Below, one piece after another: positions 48,716-57,471 of a DNA stretch of 64,000 nucleotides. The notes beneath the pieces were generated by a model. It was given only the letters and a program-made list of their open reading frames with translations, had not been told where the DNA came from and made no database searches. The position numbers and the translations under genes are program-made. Position 1 is the stretch's first letter. Every line of letters begins with the position of its first letter. The DNA comes from Serpens gallinarum (GTDB lineage Bacteria > Pseudomonadota > Gammaproteobacteria > Pseudomonadales > Pseudomonadaceae), in assembly GCF_014836765.1 (NCBI RefSeq), contig NZ_JACSQG010000011.1, positions 1 to 64,000 on the forward strand, written 5' to 3'.

Positions 48716-49015
48716 GGGTAATGGATTCGGCCGAATGGGCGAAAAAAGGCGATGGATGGAATGAATGGAATCTAGCCAGCGACTCGAGGAGGAGTCAAAG
48801 CCTTCCCGTGTAGGGTGATGCTGGTATGTCGAAGCTGTGACGGGTGTCCCGTTGGGAGCGCAAGGGTTCGAGCCGCTGCGCGGCATCCTGGCTGCGTTGG
48901 AACATGGGGGAGGCGTGTGGGGGAGGAACGAGAGGGGATACTGTTGCGTTGAGATCAGCCGGTGGCGGACCGAAGGGACGCCGCGCTGCGAGGCAGCGCG
49001 GCAGTACCACGTGGC
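48716..49015. other. Intergenic region between psd and fimX, with a GC stem-loop
   Basis: 300 bp without a gene. It should hold the fimX promoter. Just past the psd stop there is a perfect stem GCCGCGCTGC (48980-48989) / GCAGCGCGGC (48993-49002) with a 3-nt loop, which could end psd transcription although no T run follows on the minus strand. I see nothing else I can name. Confidence 0.6.
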
Positions 49016-49885
49016 TTATTCGGCGGTGGTCAGACCCAGGCGCTGGCCCATGCAGACGCCGCTCAAGGGGCCGAGCTCTTCAGCCCAGCGTACCTGGTCG
49101 GGCCCGAACAGCACGATGGCCGTGGAACCGAGCTTGAAACGGCCCAGCTCCGCACCTTTTTCCAAGTGAATCGGCGCACGGGCCGCTTCGTCGTAACGGA
49201 AGGTCCTCAGCTCGCGCTTGGGCGGCGTGACCAGTCCGGCCCAGACGGTTTCGATGCTCGCCACGATCATCGCGCCGACCAGCACCACGGCCATCGGTCC
49301 GCGTTCGGTGTCGAACAGGCAGACGACGCGCTCATTGCGGGCGAACAGTTCCGGGACGTTTTCCGCCGTGGTCTGGTTGACCGAGAACAGCTTGCCCGGC
49401 ACGTAGACCATCTCGCGCAGGGTGCCGGCCAGCGGCATGTGCACGCGGTGATAATCCTTGGGCGACAGGTACACGGTGGCAAACGCACCGCCCATGAAGG
49501 GCGCGGCGCGGTCTGCGTCGCCGCCGAGCAGCTCCAGAGCGCTGAAGCTGTGCCCCTTGGCCTGGAAGATGCGGCCATTGCTGATGGCGCCCAGCTGACT
49601 GACCGTGCCGTCGGCCGGACAGAGAATCGCGCCGGGGGTCGGGTCCAGAGGGCGGGCATCGTCTTTTAGCGCACGGGTGAAGAAGGCGTTGAAGTTCTCG
49701 TAGGCGTCGAGCTGTTCGACTTGCGCCTGGCTCATGTCCACCTTGAAGTGCTCGGCGAAGCGGCGAATGAAGGCGTTCTTGAACCAGTTGACCCGGCATT
49801 CCGCCACGCAGCCGGCCAGGCGCGAAAGCAGATGATGCGGCGTCAGGTACTGACTGAGGATGAACAGGCGGTCTTTGATGGACAT
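49016..49885 (-). CDS. psd: Phosphatidylserine decarboxylase
   Basis: 289 aa proenzyme; it converts phosphatidylserine to phosphatidylethanolamine in the inner membrane. The self-cleavage site LGST, which yields the pyruvoyl group, is at about residue 252 ([14 protein letters not shown]). Other family marks are [46 protein letters not shown] and [10 protein letters not shown]. The ATG at 49885 starts [23 protein letters not shown]-rich stem-loop lies just downstream. The rhodanese gene is 116 bp upstream on the same strand. Confidence 0.96.
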   Translation of the reverse strand: MSIKDRLFILSQYLTPHHLLSRLAGCVAECRVNWFKNAFIRRFAEHFKVDMSQAQVEQLDAYENFNAFFTRALKDDARPLDPTPGAILCPADGTVSQLGAISNGRIFQAKGHSFSALELLGGDADRAAPFMGGAFATVYLSPKDYHRVHMPLAGTLREMVYVPGKLFSVNQTTAENVPELFARNERVVCLFDTERGPMAVVLVGAMIVASIETVWAGLVTPPKRELRTFRYDEAARAPIHLEKGAELGRFKLGSTAIVLFGPDQVRWAEELGPLSGVCMGQRLGLTTAE

Positions 49886-50001
49886 GGATGTTCCTTTGAA
49901 AAACTTCTATTTAGCGGATAAGTAGGCTGATCGCCTGTACGAGGCGGCCAGCAAAGGGTTTACAGGCAGTGCAGTAACTGTCGATACACGCCTCCGGCTT
50001 G

Positions 50002-50820
50002 CTACAGCTCGACGGGAGTGTCCGGATGGTTACCCCATTCCGACCAGGACCCGGCGTAGCCTTTCACCCGCCGATAACCGAGCGCCTTGGCCACCAGGTA
50101 GGTGAAACCGGAGCGGTGATGGGTGTGGCAATGGGTAATGATTTCCTTGTCGGCGGTGATGCCCAGGGATTGCAAGTGTTCGGCGATATCGTCACGGATG
50201 CGCAGGGCGCGTCCCTTGTCCATGCCGGCGGTCCATTCGAAGTTTATCGCGCCGGGCACGTGCCCGGCTTTGGCCGCGAGCACTTTCTCGCCGCGGTATT
50301 CCGCCGGCGAGCGGGCATCCCAGACCACCAGGTCGGGCGCGCCGAGACGGCTGTTCAGGTAGTCGAGGGTGGCAGTGGGCTCGTCGTGCAGAATCAGCGG
50401 CAACGGGCCGCCGGCGCTGGGTGGCACCGCTGTGGATAGCGGCAAGCCGGCTTCCAGCCAGGCGTGCAGCCCGCCGTTCAGGTAGTGATAGCGACCGTGA
50501 CCGATCACGTCGAGCAGCCAGATGAAGCGTCCGGCCCAGCCGCCGCCTTCATCGTCATAGACCACGTAGACGGCGTCGGGATTATGGCCCAGCTCACCGA
50601 ATAGCTGCTCCAGCTGTTCGCGCGCCGGCAGCAGGCCCGGTGCGGGGGGCTGTGCCCACTGGGTGCGCTTGGGATCGACGAAGCGTGCGCCCGGTAGATG
50701 GCCTTCGGCGTAGCGCGCGGCACTGGTCAGGTCGACCAGAATCAGTTGCGCGGCATCCAGGCGCTCCTGCAGGTCAGCGGGCTCGATGACCAGCGGCAGA
50801 GCGGTGAAGCAGTCGGTCAT
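50002..50820 (-). CDS. rhdA: Rhodanese, thiosulfate:cyanide sulfurtransferase
   Basis: 272 aa with two rhodanese domains. The C-terminal domain carries the catalytic loop THCHTHHRSGFTYL, close to the CQTHHRS loop of Azotobacter/Pseudomonas RhdA; the Cys takes up sulfane sulfur. The N-terminal domain has ARYAEGHLPGARFVD and lacks the cysteine. I chose ATG 50820 (MTDCFTALPLVIEPADL) because GGAA precedes it and the length then matches RhdA; an ATG four codons upstream is also in frame. It is next to psd, as in P. aeruginosa. Confidence 0.93.
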   Translation of the reverse strand: MTDCFTALPLVIEPADLQERLDAAQLILVDLTSAARYAEGHLPGARFVDPKRTQWAQPPAPGLLPAREQLEQLFGELGHNPDAVYVVYDDEGGGWAGRFIWLLDVIGHGRYHYLNGGLHAWLEAGLPLSTAVPPSAGGPLPLILHDEPTATLDYLNSRLGAPDLVVWDARSPAEYRGEKVLAAKAGHVPGAINFEWTAGMDKGRALRIRDDIAEHLQSLGITADKEIITHCHTHHRSGFTYLVAKALGYRRVKGYAGSWSEWGNHPDTPVEL

Positions 50821-50864
50821 GGCGAATTCCATGGCTGAAAAAGGGGCTGATTGTAGCGCAACGC

Positions 50865-52406
50865 TCAGCGAGCGCGTTGGCTGAAGGTCAGCAGTGCGCG
50901 TTCGATGCAGCGGGTGGTTTTCTCGACCAGGCGCAGGTGCGTTGCGGAGAACGGCACCCCGTGCTGGTCGGCAATCAGCAGTATCACGCCGCGCCCGTGC
51001 AATCCCAGGGTGCCCAGCAGCAAATGCCGGTTCGGAAAGTGGTGCGTGAGCAGCGGAGGCAACTGCGCGGCATACTCGCCAAAATTGTCCGCTGAAATAT
51101 GCAGCAGCCGAGGCTGCTCGATCAGTTTACTGAGCAGTGCCGAACGTCCAGGGTCGAGCTTCAAGCGCGGACCGTTGGCCGTTAGGCCGGACTGATGTTG
51201 CGCGATCAGTTGCCCCTGACGGTCGGTCACCAGCAGCGCGCTGCGCCGCAGCCCGCAGGCAAACAAGGCGGCAGCCGCGCCGCTCACCAGTTGCGGCAGG
51301 TTGGCGAACGGACTGGGCTGTTGTAGCAGTTGGGCGCATTGGCGCTGCCAGTCTTCGCGCTGGAAGAAACTGGATAGTTGGGCGGCGGGCTCTGCCGGTG
51401 GGCTGCGGCGACAGCCAGGCGGCCAGACCAGCGCCTGGGCCGGATGCCAGAGCGATTGCAGCGATGAAGCTTGGCTGAGCTGGCGGGCACTGATCACCGC
51501 CTGTCGATGGCTGTGCTGCTGCACATGCTCCAGTGGGTGCTGCAAAAACAGCCCACTGAGCCGCTGCCAGCGCAGGCTGTGGCGGTCATCCCAGGCCTGG
51601 TGCGCGGCGAGTGCCAGAGCATTGCTGAACAGTACGCTGTTGGCCGGGCGGCTCAGCCAGTGGCGCAGTGGCGGGGCGATATTCTGAGCCTGCTGAGGCT
51701 GCGGGCCGCGCCTGCGGGCGAGACGCAGCGCTTGGATCAATGAGGCGCGCTCATCATCGAGTGCCTGATAACCCTGAGCTATCCAGGGTGACAGGCGCCA
51801 ATGCCGCACGAGTGCCAGGCCCAGCGTAACCAGCGGCACGCCGAATAGCTCGAGCTCCATCTGGCGCGCGGGGCGGCGTTCGCCGAAGACCCGTGCCGCC
51901 CAGCGCAGGATGAGGTCCGGATGGGCCATGGACAAGGTCCAGAACGGCGCGAAAAACAGCAGGGTGTTCCACTGCACCTCCAGACTGAGGTGGGGCAGCG
52001 CCGGGACGAACAGGCCGCCGGCCTGCTGGCGTGCGTGCTGACTGATCACGTACAGCTGGCGCAAGGGCAAAGGCGTTTGTTCGTTGCCCATAACCGGTAA
52101 CTCGCCCAGCAGCGCTTCAGCGCGCCGCAGGCCGAGGCGGGCCAGGGCGGTTTCGAGGTTGTCTGCGGGTTCGGCCAGGCTGCTGGAGCGGCGACGGTTG
52201 GCATCTCGCAGTACCGCCAGGGCCAGGGCCGGGCTGGAAAGCATGGCCTGGGCTATTTCGCGCAGCGAACTGGTGGGCCGGTGCAATGCCTGCAGCAGAT
52301 CGCGACGGGTTTCCCGGGTGATGGGCAGGACGACGCTGTCCAGATGCTCGATCCAGGCGTCGAGAGATTGAGGCGGCAAGGCTGGAGCAGATAGACGCGT
52401 GGCCAT
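50865..52406 (-). CDS. HDOD-domain protein of unknown function
   Basis: 513 aa. Residues ~25-220 fit the HDOD fold (a degenerate HD hydrolase-like helical domain): LQALHRPTSSLREIAQAMLSSPALALAVLRDANRR, given here in shortened sense, then LETALARLGLRRAEALLGELP and LSPWIAQGYQAL. The C-terminal ~150 residues look GAF-like (CGLRRSALLVTDRQG, FGEYAAQLPPLLTHH, LHGRGVILLIADQHG). Such proteins often act in signalling or motility control, and the divergent neighbours are the stator genes motAB. The role here is inference only. Confidence 0.75.
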   Translation of the reverse strand: MATRLSAPALPPQSLDAWIEHLDSVVLPITRETRRDLLQALHRPTSSLREIAQAMLSSPALALAVLRDANRRRSSSLAEPADNLETALARLGLRRAEALLGELPVMGNEQTPLPLRQLYVISQHARQQAGGLFVPALPHLSLEVQWNTLLFFAPFWTLSMAHPDLILRWAARVFGERRPARQMELELFGVPLVTLGLALVRHWRLSPWIAQGYQALDDERASLIQALRLARRRGPQPQQAQNIAPPLRHWLSRPANSVLFSNALALAAHQAWDDRHSLRWQRLSGLFLQHPLEHVQQHSHRQAVISARQLSQASSLQSLWHPAQALVWPPGCRRSPPAEPAAQLSSFFQREDWQRQCAQLLQQPSPFANLPQLVSGAAAALFACGLRRSALLVTDRQGQLIAQHQSGLTANGPRLKLDPGRSALLSKLIEQPRLLHISADNFGEYAAQLPPLLTHHFPNRHLLLGTLGLHGRGVILLIADQHGVPFSATHLRLVEKTTRCIERALLTFSQRAR

Positions 52407-52513
52407 TGATCGGTCTTTTAGATGAGAGTGGCTTCAGTTTGCCGCAAAGGCGCCGATAACAGGTGAGTACATCTCATCACCCGCTTATCCACCCGTCAGC
52501 AGCTTTCGAGATC

Positions 52514-53365
52514 ATGGCAAAAATCATCGGTATCCTCGTCGTCTTTTTTAGTGTGCTGGGTGGCTTCGTGCTGGCTGGCGGCAAGCTGATGGCGCTTATT
52601 CACCCTTTTGAATTTCTGATTATCGGTGGCGCCGCGCTGGGCGCTTTCATTCAGGGCAATCGCGGCAAGACCTCGTGGTTGGTGGTGAAAAAGTCGCTGC
52701 GCATGTTCAGCACGCGGTATACGCACGCCTACTACCTGGAAGTGCTGCGCCTGGTCTATGAAATTCTCAACAAGAGTCGCCGCGAAGGAATGATGGCCAT
52801 CGAAGGCGATATCGAGGAACCCTACGAGAGTCCAATCTTTGCCAAGTACCCGAGTGTGCTGAACGATGAACGGATGATCGCGTATATCTGCGATTACCTG
52901 CGCATCATGACGTCCGGCAACATGGCGCCCCATGAGCTGGAGAATCTGTTCGAAATGGAACTGGCCAGCCTCAAGGAAGAGCTGGAGCTGCCCGCACATT
53001 CCATAGGGCGAGTTGCGGACTCCCTGCCGGGCTACGGCATCGTTGCCGCGGTGCTGGGCATCGTGATCACCATGGCCCTGCTCGGCGAGGCCAATCAGGC
53101 GGCGATCGGCCAGAGCGTGGCGGCGGCGCTGGTGGGCACCTTCCTCGGCATTATCGCCGCCTATGGCTTCATCGGTCCGCTGGCCGTGTGCCTGGAACAG
53201 GATGCCCGCGAAGAACTGAACGTGTACGAAGCGATAAAGGCCAGCCTGATTGCCTCGGCCTCCGGCCTGCCGCCGACCCTGGCGGTGGAATTTGGTCGTA
53301 AGGTGCTGATGCCCGGACATCGACCCAGCTTTGCCGAGCTGGAACAGGCCGTGCGCGGGAGCTGA
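52514..53365 (+). CDS. motA: Flagellar motor stator protein MotA
   Basis: 283 aa, the same length as Pseudomonas MotA. MAKIIGILVVFFSVLGGFVLAGG is the first of four membrane helices; the cytoplasmic loop (residues ~65-165) carries the charged residues that contact FliG, and the last two helices contain the conserved VADSLPGYGIVAAVLGIVIT. The ATG at 52514 starts the family sequence; the frame is open about 50 bases further up. With MotB it forms the proton-driven stator. motB begins 9 bp after the stop. Confidence 0.96.
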   Translation: MAKIIGILVVFFSVLGGFVLAGGKLMALIHPFEFLIIGGAALGAFIQGNRGKTSWLVVKKSLRMFSTRYTHAYYLEVLRLVYEILNKSRREGMMAIEGDIEEPYESPIFAKYPSVLNDERMIAYICDYLRIMTSGNMAPHELENLFEMELASLKEELELPAHSIGRVADSLPGYGIVAAVLGIVITMALLGEANQAAIGQSVAAALVGTFLGIIAAYGFIGPLAVCLEQDAREELNVYEAIKASLIASASGLPPTLAVEFGRKVLMPGHRPSFAELEQAVRGS

Positions 53366-53374
53366 TCAGCCATT

Positions 53375-54352
53375 ATGGAAAACAGCCAGCCGATCATCAT
53401 CAAACGCGTCAAGCGCTATGCCAGCAATACCCATGGTGGCTCCTGGAAAATCGCCTTTGCTGATTTCATGACCGCCATGATGGCGTTCTTCCTGGTGCTC
53501 TGGTTGCTGTCCACAGCCACGCCCCTGCAGCGGGCCATCATCTCCGGTTACTTCAAGGACCCGGTTGGGTTTACCGAGACGGCCAGCCCGCACGTGATTG
53601 ATTTGGGCGGTACGCCGACCCCGGCGCCGGAGCGCACCCAGAACATCGAACAGGACGGCGTGATGAGCGAGGCGCAGCCTCAGGTGGTGTCTGCCGAGGA
53701 AATCAGCACGCTGTCGGCCCTGCTGGAGTTCGAACGCATGGAAATGCTGCGCATCGAGCTGCAGAACAAGATCGAGGAAAGCCCCGAGCTGCAGCGCTTC
53801 AAGGATCAGGTGCTGATCGAGAGCACCCGTGACGGCTTGCGCATTCAGATTATGGATGCCGAGAACCGGCCGATGTTCGACTTGAGCAGCGCACGCATGC
53901 AGCCCTATTTTGAAGACATCCTGCTGGCCATGGCCGACACCCTCGCCCTGGTGCCGAACAAGCTCAGTATTAGTGGCCATACCGACGCCCGGCAATACAG
54001 CTCCAAGGATTTCGCCGGCAATTGGGAATTGTCCACCATGCGCGCCAACGCGGCGCGACGCGCGTTGGTCGCCGGCAGTTACCCGGAGGAGCAGGTGGCT
54101 CAGGTGGTGGGCTATGCCTCATCGGCGCTGTTCGATCGCGCCGACCCCTTCAGTCCGATGAACCGGCGCATCGATATTGTCGTGCTGACCCGCAAGGCCC
54201 AGCAGGCGCTGGAAGGCGAACCGAACAATGCCTGGGGACGGGATGCGGAGCGCCCAGCCCAGGAAGATCCGCTGCCCGCCGGGGAGGTGCGCGAGCGCAT
54301 GAACCTGTTCCGCGACGGTCCGTTACAAATGGACGAGCTCAAGCAGCAGTAG
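53375..54352 (+). CDS. motB: Flagellar motor stator protein MotB
   Basis: 325 aa. A single membrane helix near the N-terminus, IAFADFMTAMMAFFLVLWLLS, contains the proton-carrying Asp. The periplasmic C-terminal OmpA-like domain binds peptidoglycan (ISGHTDARQYSS, ANAARRALVAG, NRRIDIVVLTR). The plug/linker region (residues ~60-130) is acidic and rich in Glu. It is encoded directly after motA and followed by a strong terminator shared with rsgA. Confidence 0.96.
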   Translation: MENSQPIIIKRVKRYASNTHGGSWKIAFADFMTAMMAFFLVLWLLSTATPLQRAIISGYFKDPVGFTETASPHVIDLGGTPTPAPERTQNIEQDGVMSEAQPQVVSAEEISTLSALLEFERMEMLRIELQNKIEESPELQRFKDQVLIESTRDGLRIQIMDAENRPMFDLSSARMQPYFEDILLAMADTLALVPNKLSISGHTDARQYSSKDFAGNWELSTMRANAARRALVAGSYPEEQVAQVVGYASSALFDRADPFSPMNRRIDIVVLTRKAQQALEGEPNNAWGRDAERPAQEDPLPAGEVRERMNLFRDGPLQMDELKQQ

Positions 54353-54368
54353 TCGCGGTTTCGACTGC

Positions 54369-54403
54369 AAAAAAATCCCCGCCAGGTTGTGCGGGGATTT
54401 TTT
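54369..54403. terminator. Bidirectional terminator between motB and rsgA
   Basis: AAAAAAATCCCCGC (54369-54382), an 8-nt loop, then GCGGGGATTTTTT (54391-54403). A and T runs on the two sides serve both the plus-strand motB and the minus-strand rsgA, which converge here. Confidence 0.95.
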
Positions 54404-54427
54404 GCCTGCTCGATAGGCGCGCAAATT

Positions 54428-55447
54428 CTAGTATTCGTCCTCAGGCAAGCTGGCCAGGATATGCCGATAGCTGGCCATGCGTTGTGGCTGGATGCGTCCC
54501 TCTTCCAGTGCCTGGAGAAGCGCACAGCCTGGTTCGCGGTCATGCTTGCAGTCACGAAAACGACAGTGCCCGAGCAAGTCGCGAAACTCGATAAAGCCGG
54601 CCTCCACGTCGTCACGACTGACATGCACCAGGCCGAACTCGCGGATACCGGGGGAGTCGATCAGTTCGCCGCCGTTGGGGAAGTGGAACAGGCGCGCGGT
54701 GGTCGTGGTGTGCGTGCCCTTGCCGGTCAGCTCGGACAACGCGCCGACGCGAATATCCACGCCCGGCAGCAGGCTGTTAACCAGCGACGACTTGCCCACT
54801 CCGGACTGCCCGACAAACACGCTGACATGGTTGTCCAGTGCCGCCTGCAAAGCCGTCATGCCGTCGCCCTCGTGGGCGGAGACTTCCAATACCGGATAGC
54901 CGAGCTGGCGGTAGGTGGTCAGCAGGCTCTCCACGTGCGGCGCGTTATCGGCATCCAGCAAGTCGGCCTTGTTGAGCAGCAGCAGCGGATGGATGCCGGC
55001 ATGTTCGGCGGCGATCAAGTAGCGGTCGATCAGGTTGGCGTGCGGGTGCGGCAACGGGGCGAAGACGATGACAATCTGGTCGACGTTGGCAGCCACCGGC
55101 TTGAGCTGCCCGCGGCTATCCGGACGGCACAGCTCGGTGTCACGCGGCAGCTGGGCGACAATCACGCCGTGGCCCTGATTGCCGGCGCGCCAGACTACGC
55201 GATCGCCGGTTACCAGGGTCGGCAGGTTGGCGCGCAAGTGGCAGCGGTAAAGTTGGCCTTCGCTGTCCTCGATTTCCACCTGGACACCGAAGTGGGCAAT
55301 CACCAGGCCGGGCTGTTCGCCGCCCAGATCGCCGCCTTCCAGCTCTTCGAGTAGGCGCGATTCGCGCTTGGCGGCACGGGCCGCACGTTCTTCCTGGATC
55401 TTCTCGATGCGCCAGTTTTGCCGGCGGTTGAGTTGGCGTTTGGCCAT
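54428..55447 (-). CDS. rsgA: Ribosome small-subunit-dependent GTPase A
   Basis: 339 aa circularly permuted GTPase that checks 30S subunit maturation. A basic N-terminus ([18 protein letters not shown]) and an OB-fold precede the GTPase motifs in permuted order: NKADLL (G4, ~158), [15 protein letters not shown] (G1, ~209), [10 protein letters not shown] and [10 protein letters not shown] (G3). A C-terminal zinc site is [14 protein letters not shown]. The ATG at 55447 fits the family. It is divergent from orn with an 82-bp gap that must contain both promoters, as in other Pseudomonas. Confidence 0.96.
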   Translation of the reverse strand: MAKRQLNRRQNWRIEKIQEERAARAAKRESRLLEELEGGDLGGEQPGLVIAHFGVQVEIEDSEGQLYRCHLRANLPTLVTGDRVVWRAGNQGHGVIVAQLPRDTELCRPDSRGQLKPVAANVDQIVIVFAPLPHPHANLIDRYLIAAEHAGIHPLLLLNKADLLDADNAPHVESLLTTYRQLGYPVLEVSAHEGDGMTALQAALDNHVSVFVGQSGVGKSSLVNSLLPGVDIRVGALSELTGKGTHTTTTARLFHFPNGGELIDSPGIREFGLVHVSRDDVEAGFIEFRDLLGHCRFRDCKHDREPGCALLQALEEGRIQPQRMASYRHILASLPEDEY

Positions 55448-55529
55448 GAGGGTTCCGCTGCGTGGAAATGGCGCGCAGTCTAGCATGCGGTGACTGTTAA
55501 ACTGTGCGCCATCAGCCGAGGAGCCCAGC

Positions 55530-56072
55530 ATGCAAAACCCAAATAACCTGATCTGGATCGACCTGGAAATGACCGGTCTGAACCCCGACCAGGACGTGAT
55601 CATCGAGATGGCGACCATTGTCACCGACAGCAACCTCACGGTGCTGGCCGAAGGGCCGGTGATCGCCGTGCACCAGAGCGACGAGCGCCTGGCCGCCATG
55701 GACGAGTGGAATACCCGTCAGCACGGTGGTTCCGGCCTGACCCAACGGGTGCGCGACAGCCGTATCTCCACAGCTGAGGCCGAGGCGCAAACCCTCGCCT
55801 TCCTGGAGCAGTGGGTACCCAAGGGCGCGTCGCCAATTTGTGGCAATACCATTTGTCAGGACCGGCGCTTTTTGTATCGCCACATGCCGACCCTGGAAGC
55901 CTATTTCCACTACCGCAACCTGGACGTGTCGACGCTGAAGATTCTTGCCGGCCTGTGGGCGCCGCAGGTGCGCGACAGCTTCACCAAGGGCGGTACCCAC
56001 CTGGCGCTGGACGACATTCGCGAATCCATTGCCGAGCTGCGTCACTACCGCGAGCATTTCCTCAAGGTATAA
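55530..56072 (+). CDS. orn: Oligoribonuclease
   Basis: 180 aa DEDDh 3'-5' exonuclease that degrades dinucleotides, including pGpG from c-di-GMP turnover, so it is essential in Pseudomonas. Motif I is [17 protein letters not shown], motif [13 protein letters not shown] and motif [21 protein letters not shown] (His and Asp). The ATG at 55530 follows a GAGGAG site. The last codons (TAC CGC GAG CAT TTC CTC AAG GTA TAA) are repeated with silent changes about 170 bp downstream. Confidence 0.97.
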   Translation: MQNPNNLIWIDLEMTGLNPDQDVIIEMATIVTDSNLTVLAEGPVIAVHQSDERLAAMDEWNTRQHGGSGLTQRVRDSRISTAEAEAQTLAFLEQWVPKGASPICGNTICQDRRFLYRHMPTLEAYFHYRNLDVSTLKILAGLWAPQVRDSFTKGGTHLALDDIRESIAELRHYREHFLKV

Positions 56073-56280
56073 ACCGTGCCGCAAAGGGGCGCTTGGGTGC
56101 TTTTTGAATGGCCTCCTAACCAACTTGCGGAGTCTCCGTAGGGTGGATGTCGTCGTTTACATTCACCATGGCCCCGCCCGATGGATCGATAGAGCCCGAT
56201 CCATCCTACGCTTCTACCGCGAGCACTTTCTCAAGGTGTGAGGCCAGGATAGGAATAGCGCGCCCAGGTGCCTTTGAATG
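56046..56280 (+). repeat. Duplicated orn 3' end flanking a short insertion
   Basis: The last 28 bases of orn and about 38 bases after its stop (56046-56110) are matched by 56215-56280. Inside the gene-derived 27 nt there are four differences, all silent: CAT/CAC, TTC/TTT, GTA/GTG and the stops TAA/TGA, so both copies end YREHFLKV then stop. Downstream, both run into GGTGC..TTTGAATG. Between them lie about 104 bp containing a MITE-like inverted repeat. The second copy has no start and is a gene remnant or an attachment-site-like repeat. Confidence 0.85.
56137..56210. mobile_element. MITE-like element (74 bp) in the orn-queG gap
   Basis: CGTAGGGTGGAT at 56137-56148 is matched by ATCCATCCTACG at 56199-56210 as a terminal inverted repeat with one mismatch. 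Near one end a perfect 9-bp stem GATGGATCG/CGATCCATC (56180-56188, 56197-56205) lies inside. It has no coding content. GTAGGGTGGAT words recur in many Pseudomonas intergenic repeats as I recall, so this is probably a small non-autonomous element. Confidence 0.6.
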
Positions 56281-56344
56281 TAGGAGCCAGCTTGCTGGCG
56301 ATCCGTTGCAAAACATCCGTAATCGCCAGCAAGCTGGCTCCTAC
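56280..56344. repeat. REP palindrome, perfect 23-bp inverted repeat
   Basis: The arm at 56280-56302 (beginning GTAGGAGCCAGCTTGCTGG) is an exact reverse complement of 56322-56344, around 19 bp. This is the common Pseudomonas REP type, usually mobilised by RAYT (TnpA-REP) proteins. The right arm supplies the stop codon of queG (CTA at 56341-56343 on the plus strand). Confidence 0.92.
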
Positions 56345-57414
56345 AAGGCACCGTCAGGCTGATGCTGCGCCAGCGCCCAGGCCACGTGCTCACGCACCAG
56401 TTCCGAGGGATGCTCGCGGCGCAGCTGCAGCGCTTCGATTACTGCAATCGTCGTCGGCGCATTGCCCAGCCCGACCGCCAGGTTGCGCAGCCAGCGCTCA
56501 TAGCCGGCGCGGCGCAGGGGCGAGCCTTCGGTGCGGCTTAAAAATTCCTCTTCCGTCCAGCGAAACAGCGCTGCCAGTTCTGTGTTGTCCAGGCCGTGGC
56601 GCGGCTGGAAATCGCCTTCGGCAGTGGGCTTGGCGAAGCGGTTCCAGGGGCAGACCAGTTGGCAGTCGTCGCAGCCGAATACCCGGTTGCCGATCAGGCT
56701 GCGCAGTTCTTCGGGAATCGAGCCCTTGAGCTCGATGGTCAGGTAGGAAATACAGCGCCGCGCATCCAGCAGTTGCGGGCCGACGAAGGCAGCAGTCGGG
56801 CAGATATCCAGGCAGGCCTGGCACGAGCCGCAGTGGTGCTTGGTGTGAGGCGTGTCCACCGGCAACGGCAGGTCGACAAACAGCTCGCCGAGAAAGAACC
56901 AGCTACCGGCCTGCTTGTTCAGCAGCAGCGTGTTCTTGCCGATCCAGCCCAGCCCGGCCTGGTTAGCCAGGGCCTTTTCCAGTACCGGTGCGCTGTCGAC
57001 GAAGGCGCGATAGCCGAACGGGCCGACCTGCGCCTGGATGCGCTCGGCCAATTGCTGCAGGCGCTTACGAATCAGCTTGTGATAGTCGCGGCCCAGGGCG
57101 TAGCGCGATACATAAGCCTTGTCCGCCTCCTGCAGGCGCTGGGTCATCTGCGTGTCGCCAGGCAGGTAATCCATGCGTACCGACACCACGCGCAGGGTGC
57201 CGGGCACCAATTCGTGCGGGCGTGAACGCTTGTGTCCGTGGGCCGCCATATAGTCCATCTCGCCGTGCAGGCCCGCCTCCAGCCAGCGCTGCAGATGGGC
57301 TTCGTGCTCGCCCAGCTCGACCCCGGCGATGCCCACTTGCTGGAAGCCGAGTTCGCGTCCCCAGTCCTTGATGGCGTGGGCCAGTTGGTCGAGATCAAGC
57401 GTTGTAACAGACAT
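56341..57414 (-). CDS. queG: Epoxyqueuosine reductase
   Basis: 357 aa; last step of queuosine synthesis in tRNA, cobalamin- and Fe-S-dependent. Two 4Fe-4S sets are visible: HHCGSCQACLDICP near residue 191 and FGCDDCQLVCPWN near 240. The N-terminal part has RYALGRDYHKLIRKRLQQL and the catalytic region FVDSAPVLEKALANQAGLGWIGKNT, in which the Asp is conserved. A C-terminal HEAT-like tail follows. The start is ATG 57414. The TAG stop lies inside a REP palindrome, so the last residues may differ from relatives. Confidence 0.94.
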   Translation of the reverse strand: MSVTTLDLDQLAHAIKDWGRELGFQQVGIAGVELGEHEAHLQRWLEAGLHGEMDYMAAHGHKRSRPHELVPGTLRVVSVRMDYLPGDTQMTQRLQEADKAYVSRYALGRDYHKLIRKRLQQLAERIQAQVGPFGYRAFVDSAPVLEKALANQAGLGWIGKNTLLLNKQAGSWFFLGELFVDLPLPVDTPHTKHHCGSCQACLDICPTAAFVGPQLLDARRCISYLTIELKGSIPEELRSLIGNRVFGCDDCQLVCPWNRFAKPTAEGDFQPRHGLDNTELAALFRWTEEEFLSRTEGSPLRRAGYERWLRNLAVGLGNAPTTIAVIEALQLRREHPSELVREHVAWALAQHQPDGAL

Positions 57415-57471
57415 GGCAAACGGAAACCGCAGGTTAGGTGCGTATAATTCTGCCAGACAACGGAGATAGCC

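Noticed and set aside
48980-49002. GC stem-loop after psd as a classical terminator
   Set aside because: The stem is perfect but no T run follows on the minus strand, so it is reported only as a hairpin within the intergenic region.
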